This document shows, piece after piece, positions 57,121 to 64,000 of a stretch of DNA of 64,000 nucleotides (positions within the stretch are counted from its first letter, which is position 1; each line of letters begins with the position of its first letter). Made by a program: the position numbers and the translations under genes. Source of the DNA: Octadecabacter antarcticus 307 (GTDB lineage Bacteria > Pseudomonadota > Alphaproteobacteria > Rhodobacterales > Rhodobacteraceae); the NCBI RefSeq assembly GCF_000155675.2, contig NC_020911.1:1354501-1418500 (forward strand), in the 5' to 3' direction. Below the pieces are notes generated by a model that was given only the letters and a program-made list of their open reading frames with translations, was not told where the DNA came from and did not search any database.

Positions 57121-57912
57121 ATGAAAAAACCAACCTGGGTTGTTGATAAAGAACGTAACAAGCGCGCTGCTGCCAATGAAACGGTATGGCTGTTTGGCAT
57201 CCATGCGGTGCGTGATGCCCTGCTGAATCCCGTTCGTGAGAAATTGCGTTTTGTTGTTACCAAGAACGCGTTTGATCGACTTGGCGATGCGGTCTCCATC
57301 GGATTGAAAGACGGTGGACCGGAGCCTGAAATGTGTGAGCCGCGTAATTTTGCGGCGCCAATTGATCCGCAATCAGTGCACCAAGGTGCTGCGTTGGAGG
57401 TCAAGCCGTTGGACTGGGGCAAGATCGAGGATCGCTGCATGGGGGACGGGGTAAACCCGCCGCGTGTGGTGTTGCTGGATAAAGTGACTGACCCGCATAA
57501 CGTCGGCGCGATTTTACGATCAGCCGAGGTGTTTGGCGCACAAGCGGTGATCGCGATGAACCGCCATGCCGCCCCCGAAACAGGCGCGTTGGCAAAGACA
57601 GCCAGTGGTGCGATGGAACGCCAGCCTTATCTGCGGGTGCGCAATTTGGCGGACGCGATCGTAGAGCTTCAGGGCATGGGATACATGGTGCTGGGGTTGG
57701 ACGGCGAGGCCGAACAAACGATTGAGCAGGTTGTTGACGGCAAAACGGATCGTGCGATTGCGTTGGTATTGGGCGCTGAAGGGCCGGGATTGCGCGATAA
57801 GACGAAAGAAACCTGCGACGCGCTGGTGAAAATCGATTTTGCGGGTGAATTTGGTTCTCTCAATGTTTCGAACGCGGCGGCTGTTGCCTTATATGCGACT
57901 AGATCGTCCTAA
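57121..57912 (+). CDS. rlmB: 23S rRNA (guanosine-2'-O-)-methyltransferase RlmB
   Basis: 263 residues from ATG at 57121. SpoU/TrmH family: an N-terminal substrate-binding domain (WLFGIHAVRDALLNPVREKL) and a knotted catalytic domain with VVLLDKVTDPHNVGAILRSA, AIALVLGAEGPGLRDKTKET and SLNVSNAAAVALY as motifs I-III. It methylates G2251 of 23S rRNA. The open frame begins upstream inside the tRNA region; the chosen start has AAAGGATCGCGAC before it. Located beside tRNA-Tyr on the opposite strand. Confidence 0.9.
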   Translation: MKKPTWVVDKERNKRAAANETVWLFGIHAVRDALLNPVREKLRFVVTKNAFDRLGDAVSIGLKDGGPEPEMCEPRNFAAPIDPQSVHQGAALEVKPLDWGKIEDRCMGDGVNPPRVVLLDKVTDPHNVGAILRSAEVFGAQAVIAMNRHAAPETGALAKTASGAMERQPYLRVRNLADAIVELQGMGYMVLGLDGEAEQTIEQVVDGKTDRAIALVLGAEGPGLRDKTKETCDALVKIDFAGEFGSLNVSNAAAVALYATRSS

Positions 57913-57924
57913 ACCGCAAACCGC

Positions 57925-58236
57925 ATGCCTGTTCAAAAACCTGGCCATAAGATCGCGACCTGTTGTTCTTGTGGCACATGCGCCGCGCCTCGTTTTACGC
58001 GGCAAAGACTGTCATGAGGTAGGGTGTTCAAGCTGTGGCGCGCCGTTGCACAACCTTAAAATGTTACCGATCAATGGTGGGCGGGTGACTGCGCGTGCGG
58101 CGACACCCACTCGCCCAGCACCCAAACCTGTGCACCCCAGACAGCCACATCCCAAGCCGAGTAAGGTGGAGAAAACGTAAGAAACGCAAAACGTTGCGAA
58201 AAAAAGACGACTGAGGACCTGTGGGGCGAAATCGAA
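57925..58236 (+). pseudogene. Small zinc-ribbon protein, multiple frameshifts
   Basis: Three frames together read like one short Rhodobacterales protein: MPVQKPGHKIATCCSCGTCA in the first, RLVLRGKDCHEVGCSSCGAP and LHNLKMLP in the second, and KKTTEDLWGEIEDNL in the third. The two CxxC knuckles and the basic, Pro-rich middle are recognisable. Frame changes near 57965 and 58170 mean no full protein can be made. It follows rlmB by 12 bp, its usual place as I recall it. Function unknown. Confidence 0.6.
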
Positions 58237-58351
58237 GACAATCTTTGATTGAAACAATTTCGCTTGCTCTGTCACAGATTGGCGAGGTGGGTGTTTTTAC
58301 GCGCACGGATGGGCCAAATAGTGTTCAATGCCAATCTGATCGGAGATTTTT

Positions 58352-58807
58352 ATGCTGAACCGTCGCACCCTAATGGCCGCAGCTGCCGCTGCACCGCTGG
58401 CCGCATTTTTTACCCGCCCCGCCGTGGCCGCTGAACCATATGTTTTTGCAGTGGATGGCATTGCCATTCGCGGCGCGGACCCAGTTGCATACTTGTCACA
58501 AGGCGAACCGGTACAAGGCAGTCGTGATCACGCGCTGATGTGGGGCGGTGCGACGTGGCATTTTTCCAGCGCCGCCAACATGGAGTTGTTCATGGCCGAC
58601 CCACGGGCCTACGCGCCCCAGTACGGTGGGTACTGCGCCTATGCGGCGTCGCAGGGCTATGTCGCATCCACCGTCCCTGAGGCGTGGACGATCCATGAGG
58701 GCAAGCTTTACCTGAATTTTTCATTGGGTGTGCGCCGCCGCTGGGCGCGTGACATTCCGGGTCACATTGCATCCGGTGATGCAAACTGGCCCGCTCTGCT
58801 TGCGTAG
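58352..58807 (+). CDS. YHS-domain protein with Tat signal
   Basis: 151 residues. A Tat signal peptide begins MLNRRTLMAAAAAAPLAAFF with AVAAEP cleavage; the mature part is a YHS domain (AIRGADPVAYLSQGEPVQGS, then MELFMADPRAYAPQYGGYC and AYAASQGYVAS). YHS domains are thought to bind metal such as copper through Cys/His; here the Cys is in GGYCAYA. Exported to the periplasm folded. Single gene; role unknown. Confidence 0.85.
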   Translation: MLNRRTLMAAAAAAPLAAFFTRPAVAAEPYVFAVDGIAIRGADPVAYLSQGEPVQGSRDHALMWGGATWHFSSAANMELFMADPRAYAPQYGGYCAYAASQGYVASTVPEAWTIHEGKLYLNFSLGVRRRWARDIPGHIASGDANWPALLA

Positions 58808-58967
58808 GTATGCATAAATGGGTGGGGCGAACGTGATCACAAGAGATCGCGCAGCGTTCACGTTTTGCTGAAGGCCCTTTAATGACTGGGCGTCGTACCC
58901 ATCTTTGTAGGGCGAGCAAGGACTGGAACCCCCTTGTTCAAATTCACTGTCCCTCGTTCCGCACTCC

Positions 58968-58997
58968 GCGCCCGGTTTATTGACCGGGCGCTTTTTT
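58968..58997 (+). terminator. Rho-independent terminator before the CoA-binding gene
   Basis: GCGCCCGG/CCGGGCGC stem with loop TTTATTGA and six T residues. It ends whatever is transcribed from 58808 to 58967, where no protein gene is seen. Confidence 0.85.
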
Positions 58998-59026
58998 GTG
59001 GCGCAAAGATCGGCTAAGGAGACGTC

Positions 59027-59491
59027 ATGTACAGCGATCAAGTGCTCAAAGATGTGTTGAACGCCATGAAAACCGTGGCAGTGGTCGGCGTGTCCGCCAA
59101 TCCGGTGCGGCCCAGCTATTTTGTGGCGCGATACCTGTCGCGCAAAGGCATCCGCGTGGTGCCTGTTAATCCGGGGCTGGCGGGGCAAGTGCTGTTCGGC
59201 GAAACGGTCTCTGCGACTCTGTCAGACATTCCGTTCAATGTGGATATGGTGGACGTGTTCCGCAGGTCCGACGCGGTGCCCGCGATTATCGATGAGGCGC
59301 TGGCGCACTGGCCAAACCTGCAGACGATCTGGATGCAGATCGGGGTTGAGCATGCAAGTGCTGCTAAGGTGGCAGAGGCGCGCGGGGTGACTGTAATTCA
59401 GAACCGCTGTCCAAAAATTGAATATCAGCGGCTGTTTGGCGAGTTGCGGATGGGTGGTTTTGCGACGGGTGTGATTTCGTCGAAATTATAA
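59027..59491 (+). CDS. CoA-binding (YccU-like) protein
   Basis: 154 residues, Rossmann-like CoA_binding_2 family. VAVVGVSANPVRPSYFVARY is the nucleotide-binding strand, then GIRVVPVNPGLAGQVLFGET, VDMVDVFRRSDAVPAIIDEA and LQTIWMQIGVEHASAAKVAE, ending VIQNRCPKIEYQRL. These short proteins resemble the CoA-binding half of acyl-CoA synthetases without a catalytic domain. TAAGGAGACGTC precedes the ATG. Single gene after a terminator. Confidence 0.88.
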   Translation: MYSDQVLKDVLNAMKTVAVVGVSANPVRPSYFVARYLSRKGIRVVPVNPGLAGQVLFGETVSATLSDIPFNVDMVDVFRRSDAVPAIIDEALAHWPNLQTIWMQIGVEHASAAKVAEARGVTVIQNRCPKIEYQRLFGELRMGGFATGVISSKL

Positions 59492-59573
59492 TGGCGTAAG
59501 GCGTGCTGCTGCCCCGTCCTGCGGACTCCCCGGGATATTTGTGAGACAAAGACAGGATCAAGAAAGATCGACG

Positions 59574-59873
59574 CTACGACGGGTCTTCGATCATCAGGTC
59601 GGCGGCGACGCGGATGTCGCGCAGCGGGCGCACGCGGCGGATCGATTCTGCGTACAGCGGGTGGGCCTTGTAGGCGGTGAGCGCAGTTTTGTCTTTGATG
59701 TCAGCCATGACGACAAAATCGGGGTGTGGACCGGGAATTTCGTCCAGAGCAAGGTTGCGCGAGACGCTAAACGTTTCAGCGTGCGGATTGTCTTTCAGGA
59801 TCCAAAGGCCCGCTTCGATTTCGTCCAGATCATTGGGGTCGATGGCGCTGAAAAACGCGATGTGGCGGATCAT
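59574..59873 (-). CDS. Dabb-family alpha/beta-barrel protein
   Basis: 99 residues with the stress-responsive A/B barrel (Dabb) pattern: MIRHIAFFSAI at the start, DLDEIEAGLWILKDN, HPDFVVMADIKDKTALTAYK and HPLYAESIRRVRPLRDIRVA. Such proteins are small dimers of varied or unknown role. Its start overlaps the end of hisE by 4 bp, so it is the last gene of this part of the his operon. Confidence 0.85.
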   Translation of the reverse strand: MIRHIAFFSAIDPNDLDEIEAGLWILKDNPHAETFSVSRNLALDEIPGPHPDFVVMADIKDKTALTAYKAHPLYAESIRRVRPLRDIRVAADLMIEDPS

Positions 59874-60172
59874 CGGTTGGCCTTTTCTGTGACGCCAGAT
59901 TGGGTGGCGCGGCTGGCAAGTTCTGCTTCGATATCATCAAGGGTGACATCGTGGGCGGCGCACATCACAAGCAGGTGGTACAGGACGTCTGCCGCCTCAG
60001 ATGTGAGCCGCGCCTTATTGCCTTTGGTGGCTTCGATGATCGCTTCTACAGCTTCTTCGCCAAACTTTTCCGCGGCCTTGTCGGGGTCGGCAAGCAACTG
60101 GGCAGTCCAACTGGTGTCGGGGTCTGCACCTTTACGGGCAGCGATGGTTTGGGCGAGTTCTTTTATCGACAT
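59870..60172 (-). CDS. hisE: Phosphoribosyl-ATP diphosphatase
   Basis: 100 residues, normal length. MazG-like all-helical fold with the metal site EEAVEAIIEA and TSEAADVLYHLLVMCAAHD. It hydrolyses phosphoribosyl-ATP to phosphoribosyl-AMP, step 2 of histidine synthesis. It follows hisF by 1 bp and overlaps the Dabb gene. Confidence 0.93.
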   Translation of the reverse strand: MSIKELAQTIAARKGADPDTSWTAQLLADPDKAAEKFGEEAVEAIIEATKGNKARLTSEAADVLYHLLVMCAAHDVTLDDIEAELASRATQSGVTEKANR

Positions 60173-60173
60173 A

Positions 60174-60932
60174 TCAGAGCCTTACAGGAACACCAGCGGC
60201 GTGCATATGCGCCTTGGCTTGCGGGATTGTGAAGGTGGCAAAGTGGAAAATCGACGCCGCGAGGACCGCAGATGCGCCGCCCAGCGTGACCCCTTCAACG
60301 AGATGATCAAGTGTGCCGACGCCGCCTGATGCAATGACCGGAATAGACACTGCATCGGTGACGGCTCGGGTCAGAGCAATGTTAAACCCCGCCTTTGTGC
60401 CGTCATTATCCATTGCAGTGAGAAGAATCTCGCCCGCGCCTTTGGCCTGCGCCATGAGCGCAAATTCAACAGCATCAATGCCCGTCGCGCGCCGCCCGCC
60501 ATGGGTGAATATTTCCCAGCGATCGGGGGCGACCGTTTTGGCGTCAATGGCGCAGACGATGCATTGGCTGCCAAAGCGCAGGGCGGCTTCGGTCAGCACA
60601 TCAGGATCGGCAACTGCGGCGGAATTGAACGACACCTTGTCCGCCCCCGCCAGCAACAGATTTCGCACGTCCAAGTGGGTGCGCACACCGCCGCCGATTG
60701 TCAGCGGCATAAAGCACGCCTCAGCCGTGCGGGTGGCCAGATCATACATGGTGCCGCGGTTTTCCTCAGTGGCCATAATGTCGAGGAAGCACAATTCGTC
60801 CGCGCCCGCGGCGTCATAGGCACGCGCAGTTTCAACAGGGTCGCCTGCGTCGACCAGATCGACGAAGTTCACGCCTTTGACAACGCGGCCATTGGCAACG
60901 TCGAGGCAGGGGATGATGCGGGTTTTAAGCAT
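60174..60932 (-). CDS. hisF: Imidazole glycerol phosphate synthase, cyclase subunit
   Basis: 252 residues, TIM barrel. Catalytic Asp in [20 protein letters not shown] and in CAIDAKTVA; phosphate sites in LTIGGGVRT and [15 protein letters not shown]. With HisH it turns PRFAR and glutamine-derived ammonia into IGP and AICAR. Overlaps the preceding small membrane gene by 8 bp. Confidence 0.95.
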   Translation of the reverse strand: MLKTRIIPCLDVANGRVVKGVNFVDLVDAGDPVETARAYDAAGADELCFLDIMATEENRGTMYDLATRTAEACFMPLTIGGGVRTHLDVRNLLLAGADKVSFNSAAVADPDVLTEAALRFGSQCIVCAIDAKTVAPDRWEIFTHGGRRATGIDAVEFALMAQAKGAGEILLTAMDNDGTKAGFNIALTRAVTDAVSIPVIASGGVGTLDHLVEGVTLGGASAVLAASIFHFATFTIPQAKAHMHAAGVPVRL

Positions 60933-61257
60933 TCTTCTTCCTGAATAGGCCTATTGAACTACTTGTATTCAAAAGAAGTAAGCCAAATGCCAGATAAAGC
61001 CCACGCCCGATGAATCGCACGATGCCGACGAAGTGAGACCTGACCGCCGGATGTCTTGGGTCGAGTTTGGCAATTCCCGCGTCAACATCTTTAGCAGCAA
61101 ACCAGCCCAGTGCGGCTCCAATAGCTCCAAACACTGGCGTCCCAGCACCAGCACCAAAAAAGAAGCCTGCAACGCTCCCTGCCATCCCCAATGTGGTCCC
61201 AAGGAGTGCGCCAATTGGTCCTAAGATGGCCGCAAGTATCAGTCTGGCCTTAAGCAT
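60925..61257 (-). CDS. Small membrane protein between hisA and hisF
   Basis: 110 residues, Gly/Ala-rich with two or three hydrophobic helices ([54 protein letters not shown]). No catalytic motif. It overlaps hisA by 8 bp and hisF by 8 bp, so it is a real operon member, not spacer. The role in histidine synthesis is unknown; such insertions in the his operon are seen in some Rhodobacterales. Confidence 0.75.
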   Translation of the reverse strand: MLKARLILAAILGPIGALLGTTLGMAGSVAGFFFGAGAGTPVFGAIGAALGWFAAKDVDAGIAKLDPRHPAVRSHFVGIVRFIGRGLYLAFGLLLLNTSSSIGLFRKKNA

Positions 61258-61972
61258 GGCTCAAAACCCGTAGCGCAGCCGTCAGATCAATCGCGCCGTC
61301 ATACAAGGCCCGCCCCGAGATCGCGCCGGAAATCACGCCCGTCGCCTTCAGCGCTTCTAGGTCGGCCAGGGATGACACACCGCCTGACGCGATGACGGGA
61401 ATATCCACAGCCCGCGCCAAGCTTTCGGTCGCTTGGATGTTGGGGCCTTTCATTGCGCCGTCGCGCAGGATGTCGGTGTAGATGATCGCGGCAATGCCTG
61501 CGTCCTCGAACGATTTGGCCAGATCGGTGACTTTGATGTCAGTCTCATGGGCCCAGCCCTTGGTCGCAACAAAGCCATTGCGCGCGTCCAACCCCACGGC
61601 CACCTGACCGGGGAATGCACGCGCAGCCTGTCGCACCAGATCGGGGTTTTCGACGGCCACGGTGCCAAGGATCACGCGGGTCAGCCCACGGGTCAGCCAG
61701 CGATCAATCGTCGCCATATCGCGGATGCCACCGCCCAGTTGTGTGTGGACAGGGCAGGCCGCAAGGATCGCTTCGACAGGGGCGGCATTCACGGGTTCAC
61801 CGGCAAAGGCACCATTTAGATCGACCAAGTGCAGCCATTCACAGCCCGCATCGACGAATGCGCGGGCCTGTGCTGCGGGATCATCGTTAAACACGGTTGA
61901 TTGCTCCATGTCACCATGCACAAGCCGCACGGCTTGCCCGTCTTTGAGGTCGATTGCGGGATAAAGGATCAT
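61250..61972 (-). CDS. hisA: Phosphoribosylformimino-5-aminoimidazole carboxamide ribotide isomerase
   Basis: 240 residues from ATG at 61972 ([20 protein letters not shown]); the longer frame is not family-like. Half-barrel repeats with catalytic Asp in AIDLKDG and in [15 protein letters not shown], and phosphate motifs [15 protein letters not shown] and [16 protein letters not shown]. It isomerises ProFAR to PRFAR. First gene of the hisA-orf-hisF-hisE-Dabb unit. Confidence 0.95.
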   Translation of the reverse strand: MILYPAIDLKDGQAVRLVHGDMEQSTVFNDDPAAQARAFVDAGCEWLHLVDLNGAFAGEPVNAAPVEAILAACPVHTQLGGGIRDMATIDRWLTRGLTRVILGTVAVENPDLVRQAARAFPGQVAVGLDARNGFVATKGWAHETDIKVTDLAKSFEDAGIAAIIYTDILRDGAMKGPNIQATESLARAVDIPVIASGGVSSLADLEALKATGVISGAISGRALYDGAIDLTAALRVLSHA

Positions 61973-62132
61973 GGTCTCACCTGTGTTATCGGATTGTATG
62001 CTTTTATGCACGCAGCGCAGCCAGATGCAACGCGACGTAAATCACCGCACCAAACGCGCGACCCTACGTTATACTTGTATGGAATCAGTTTTCGCAGGCA
62101 ATATTTCCGCAATCTCAGGGAGGAGATACGTT

Positions 62133-62519
62133 ATGAAGAAAACAGCACTCACACTCGCGGCCACGATTAGCTTTGCTGGCGCAGCTTTTGGCGACCCACT
62201 TGAAGGGGCTTGGCGCACGCCAGCAGACGACAATGGCAATTCCGGTCTTGTTGTGGTGGCCCCTTGTGGGACGGCTCTTTGTGGCACGCTGTCGCAATCG
62301 TTTGATAGTTCGGGCGCACAGATGGAGTCGCCGAACATCGGCCGCCAGATTATTTTTGATACGACCCCATCTGGGGACGGTGCGTATCGCGGGCAGGTCT
62401 GGTCGCCAGATCGTGACAAGACCTACAATTCGCGCCTTCAGCTGACCGGTGACACTTTGTCGGTTTCCGGCTGTGTGTTCGGCATTTGTCGTGATGGCGG
62501 CACATGGATACGCAATTAA
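62133..62519 (+). CDS. DUF2147 family secreted protein
   Basis: 128 residues from ATG at 62133 (GGGAGGAG upstream). A signal peptide (KTALTLAATISFAGAAFG) is followed by DUF2147: GDPLEGAWRTPADDNGNSGL, VAPCGTALCGTLS and GQVWSPDRDKTYNSRLQ, ending LSVSGCVFGICRDGGTW. Periplasmic beta protein of unknown role. It lies on the opposite strand between hisA and hisH, convergent with hisH. Confidence 0.87.
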   Translation: MKKTALTLAATISFAGAAFGDPLEGAWRTPADDNGNSGLVVVAPCGTALCGTLSQSFDSSGAQMESPNIGRQIIFDTTPSGDGAYRGQVWSPDRDKTYNSRLQLTGDTLSVSGCVFGICRDGGTWIRN

Positions 62520-62564
62520 GGTATCGCCTTAACTGAGCGCCCTAGTGATCTGAAATAATGCAAC

Positions 62565-62599
62565 AAAGCCGCGTTTGCAAAATTCCAAACGCGGCTTTT
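62565..62599. terminator. Bidirectional terminator between DUF2147 gene and hisH
   Basis: AAGCCGCGTTTG/CAAACGCGGCTT, a perfect 12-bp stem with T residues on the plus side and A residues on the other, between two converging genes. Confidence 0.88.
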
Positions 62600-63238
62600 C
62601 TATGGCGTCCACTGCAGGAAATTCGCAATCATTTGCAGGCCAGCGCTTTGGCTTTTTTCGGGATGAAACTGCGTGCCAATAATGGTGTCGCGCCCAACGA
62701 TGGCCGTAACGTCGCCGGCGTAATCACAATGGGCCAGACGTTGCGCCCGATCCCCCATCACCATCTGGTAGGAATGGACGAAATACGCGTGATCGCCGGT
62801 CTTGATGCCGTTTAGGACAGGGTGTGGCGTGTCGATCACAAGATCGTTCCAACCCATGTGTGGCACCGGCAGCGTCGGGTCGTTGGGTGTGATCTTGTGG
62901 ACCTCACCATTGATCCAGCCAAAGCCTGCGGCTTCCTCGTACTCAAACCCCTTGATCGCGAGCATTTGCATACCGACGCAGATGCCCATGAAGGGGACCG
63001 CACGGATTTCAACACTTTCGCGGATGGCGTCAGCCAATCCAGAAATACCATGTAGTTCCGCCTGACAGTGCGGAAACGCGCCGTCACCGGGCAAGACGAT
63101 TCGATCAGCCTTAGCAACGATATCAGGGTCGCCAGTGACGATGATGTTGCCCGCATTCGTCTCAGCCGCCATGCGTTCAAACGCTTTTTGTGCTGAATGC
63201 AAATTGCCGCTGTCGTAATCAATCAGGACAGTTATCAT
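62600..63238 (-). CDS. hisH: Imidazole glycerol phosphate synthase, glutaminase subunit
   Basis: 212 residues from ATG at 63238 (MITVLIDYDSGNLHSAQKAF). Class I amidotransferase with nucleophile Cys in FMGICVGMQMLA and the His-Glu pair in GTQFHPEKSQ. It feeds ammonia from glutamine to HisF. 22 bp behind hisB. Confidence 0.95.
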   Translation of the reverse strand: MITVLIDYDSGNLHSAQKAFERMAAETNAGNIIVTGDPDIVAKADRIVLPGDGAFPHCQAELHGISGLADAIRESVEIRAVPFMGICVGMQMLAIKGFEYEEAAGFGWINGEVHKITPNDPTLPVPHMGWNDLVIDTPHPVLNGIKTGDHAYFVHSYQMVMGDRAQRLAHCDYAGDVTAIVGRDTIIGTQFHPEKSQSAGLQMIANFLQWTP

Positions 63239-63260
63239 ACGATTTGTCCTGCGCCGTTTG

Positions 63261-63848
63261 TCACAAGGCACCCTTGGTCGACGGGATCGCATCCGCCTTA
63301 CGTGGATCAGTTTGCACCGCGACGCGCAGCGCACGGGCGAGAGCTTTAAACGCGGCCTCAACGATGTGGTGGCTGTTAAAGCCGTGTAAGCGGTCGATGT
63401 GCAACGTGATGCCGCCGTGTGTCGACAGCGCCTGAAAGAATTCGCGCACCAGTTCAGTATCAAAACTGCCGATTTTCGCTGTGGGCAGATCTAGGTTGCA
63501 GATCAGGTAGGGACGGGCGGATAAATCCAACGCACAGCGCACCTGCGCGTCGTCCATCGCAAGGTGGCAGTCACCGTAACGATTGATGCCACGCTTGTCG
63601 CCAAGGGCCTCTAGCAATGCCTGACCAAGCGCGATGCCCACGTCTTCGACCGTGTGGTGATCGTCGATGTGCAGATCACCCGTCGCGCGCACGGTCATAT
63701 CGATCAGCGAATGGCGTGCCAGTTGATCCAGCATGTGGTCAAAAAAGCCCACGCCGGTCTGATTGTCATAAAGTCCTGTTCCGTCGAGGTTTATTTCAAC
63801 TGAAATATCCGTCTCAGCGGTTTTGCGGGTGATTGTGCTGGTGCGCAT
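63261..63848 (-). CDS. hisB: Imidazoleglycerol-phosphate dehydratase
   Basis: 195 residues, normal length for the monofunctional enzyme. Manganese-binding HHxxE motifs are [20 protein letters not shown] and [19 protein letters not shown]; start [17 protein letters not shown], then [15 protein letters not shown]. It dehydrates IGP to imidazole acetol phosphate. First gene of the his segment seen here. Confidence 0.96.
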   Translation of the reverse strand: MRTSTITRKTAETDISVEINLDGTGLYDNQTGVGFFDHMLDQLARHSLIDMTVRATGDLHIDDHHTVEDVGIALGQALLEALGDKRGINRYGDCHLAMDDAQVRCALDLSARPYLICNLDLPTAKIGSFDTELVREFFQALSTHGGITLHIDRLHGFNSHHIVEAAFKALARALRVAVQTDPRKADAIPSTKGAL

Positions 63849-64000
63849 GGGGCTACTTCCTCGATGTTGTGGCTCTTATAGGGGGCGCGGCGCGCATCGC
63901 CAAGCGGCGTCGCGCGGAATGTGGGGATGCGGGCGCAATAGCCACAGGCCCGCAAGGGGTTGGAATCGGTGCCATAATTGCGTCAGATGCGTCAGATGCG
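63849..64000. other. Upstream region of hisB; gene beyond not visible
   Basis: Probably the hisB promoter. The last bases contain GCGTCAGAT two to three times in tandem at the window edge; no further gene can be judged. Confidence 0.4.

Noticed and set aside
58873..58960. tRNA-Ser-like or tmRNA-like gene on the minus strand
   Set aside because: A GGTTCCAGTCC stretch hints at a T-arm, but no acceptor stem or plausible cloverleaf could be drawn.

Overview
The window looks like chromosome of an alphaproteobacterium of the order Rhodobacterales (Roseobacter group). This inference rests on the Mur/sitABCD manganese locus with Irr-type and MntR-type regulators, the MocR-type regulator divergent from a DUF1127 gene, the hisB-hisH-hisA-orf-hisF-hisE arrangement with a Dabb gene behind it, and the tRNA-Tyr/rlmB pair. 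Insertion sequences and their wreckage are so dense (IS1182, IS1595, IS5 and at least three IS3-family types) that it resembles IS-loaded polar roseobacters such as Octadecabacter; the species is a guess.

Layout. 1-2.6 kb: an IS1182-type element cut by an IS1595-type element with a clean 8-bp target duplication. 3.0-5.6 kb: MarR regulator, DUF2798 membrane protein, NmrA-like protein and DUF2306 membrane protein. 5.6-9.6 kb: mobile debris (IS fragments, a short tyrosine recombinase, a nonsense-interrupted orphan gene, an intact IS3 transposase and a primase-like remnant). 9.6-11.4 kb: MocR regulator/DUF1127. 11.4-12.6 kb: a decayed IS5 element. 12.9-14.4 kb: Old Yellow Enzyme with its ArsR regulator. 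15.1-18.4 kb: katG/oxyR. 18.9-23.6 kb: two EamA transporters, a lauroyl-type acyltransferase and a cysteine-desulfurase-like protein, separated by a repeated intergenic sequence. 24.2-27.7 kb: a helicase fragment fused in frame to an alpha/beta hydrolase, next to a truncated IS3. 27.8-36.0 kb: TetR and a compact export operon (membrane-fusion protein, RND pump, ABC membrane domain without ATPase, two envelope proteins, hydrolase). 36-45.3 kb: hybrid transposase, methyltransferase, three secreted or envelope proteins, more IS. 45.3-57.0 kb: a region bounded by two copies of the tRNA-Tyr 3' end, each with a broken integrase beside it, carrying Mur, sitABCD, Irr-like, MntR, a superoxide dismutase remnant, a frameshifted ECF sigma factor with its anti-sigma factor, a fasciclin protein and MsrB. 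57.1-64 kb: conserved core (rlmB, YHS protein, CoA-binding protein, his genes).

How the genes work together. Several blocks concern oxidative and metal stress: KatG under OxyR, OYE under ArsR, manganese import under Mur/MntR/Irr-type control, and MsrB with an ECF/anti-sigma pair. The 28-36 kb operon is probably one envelope-export unit under TetR control.

The most unusual signal is a family of about 36-44-bp palindromic mini-sequences: a CCTCTC-type head, a hairpin whose stem differs between copies, and a conserved CTGCCGGGCAG-type tail. I find 11 copies, all inside IS transposase genes, and in every copy with a clear reading frame the insertion breaks the transposase. Comparison with uninterrupted sister sequences shows they are true insertions.
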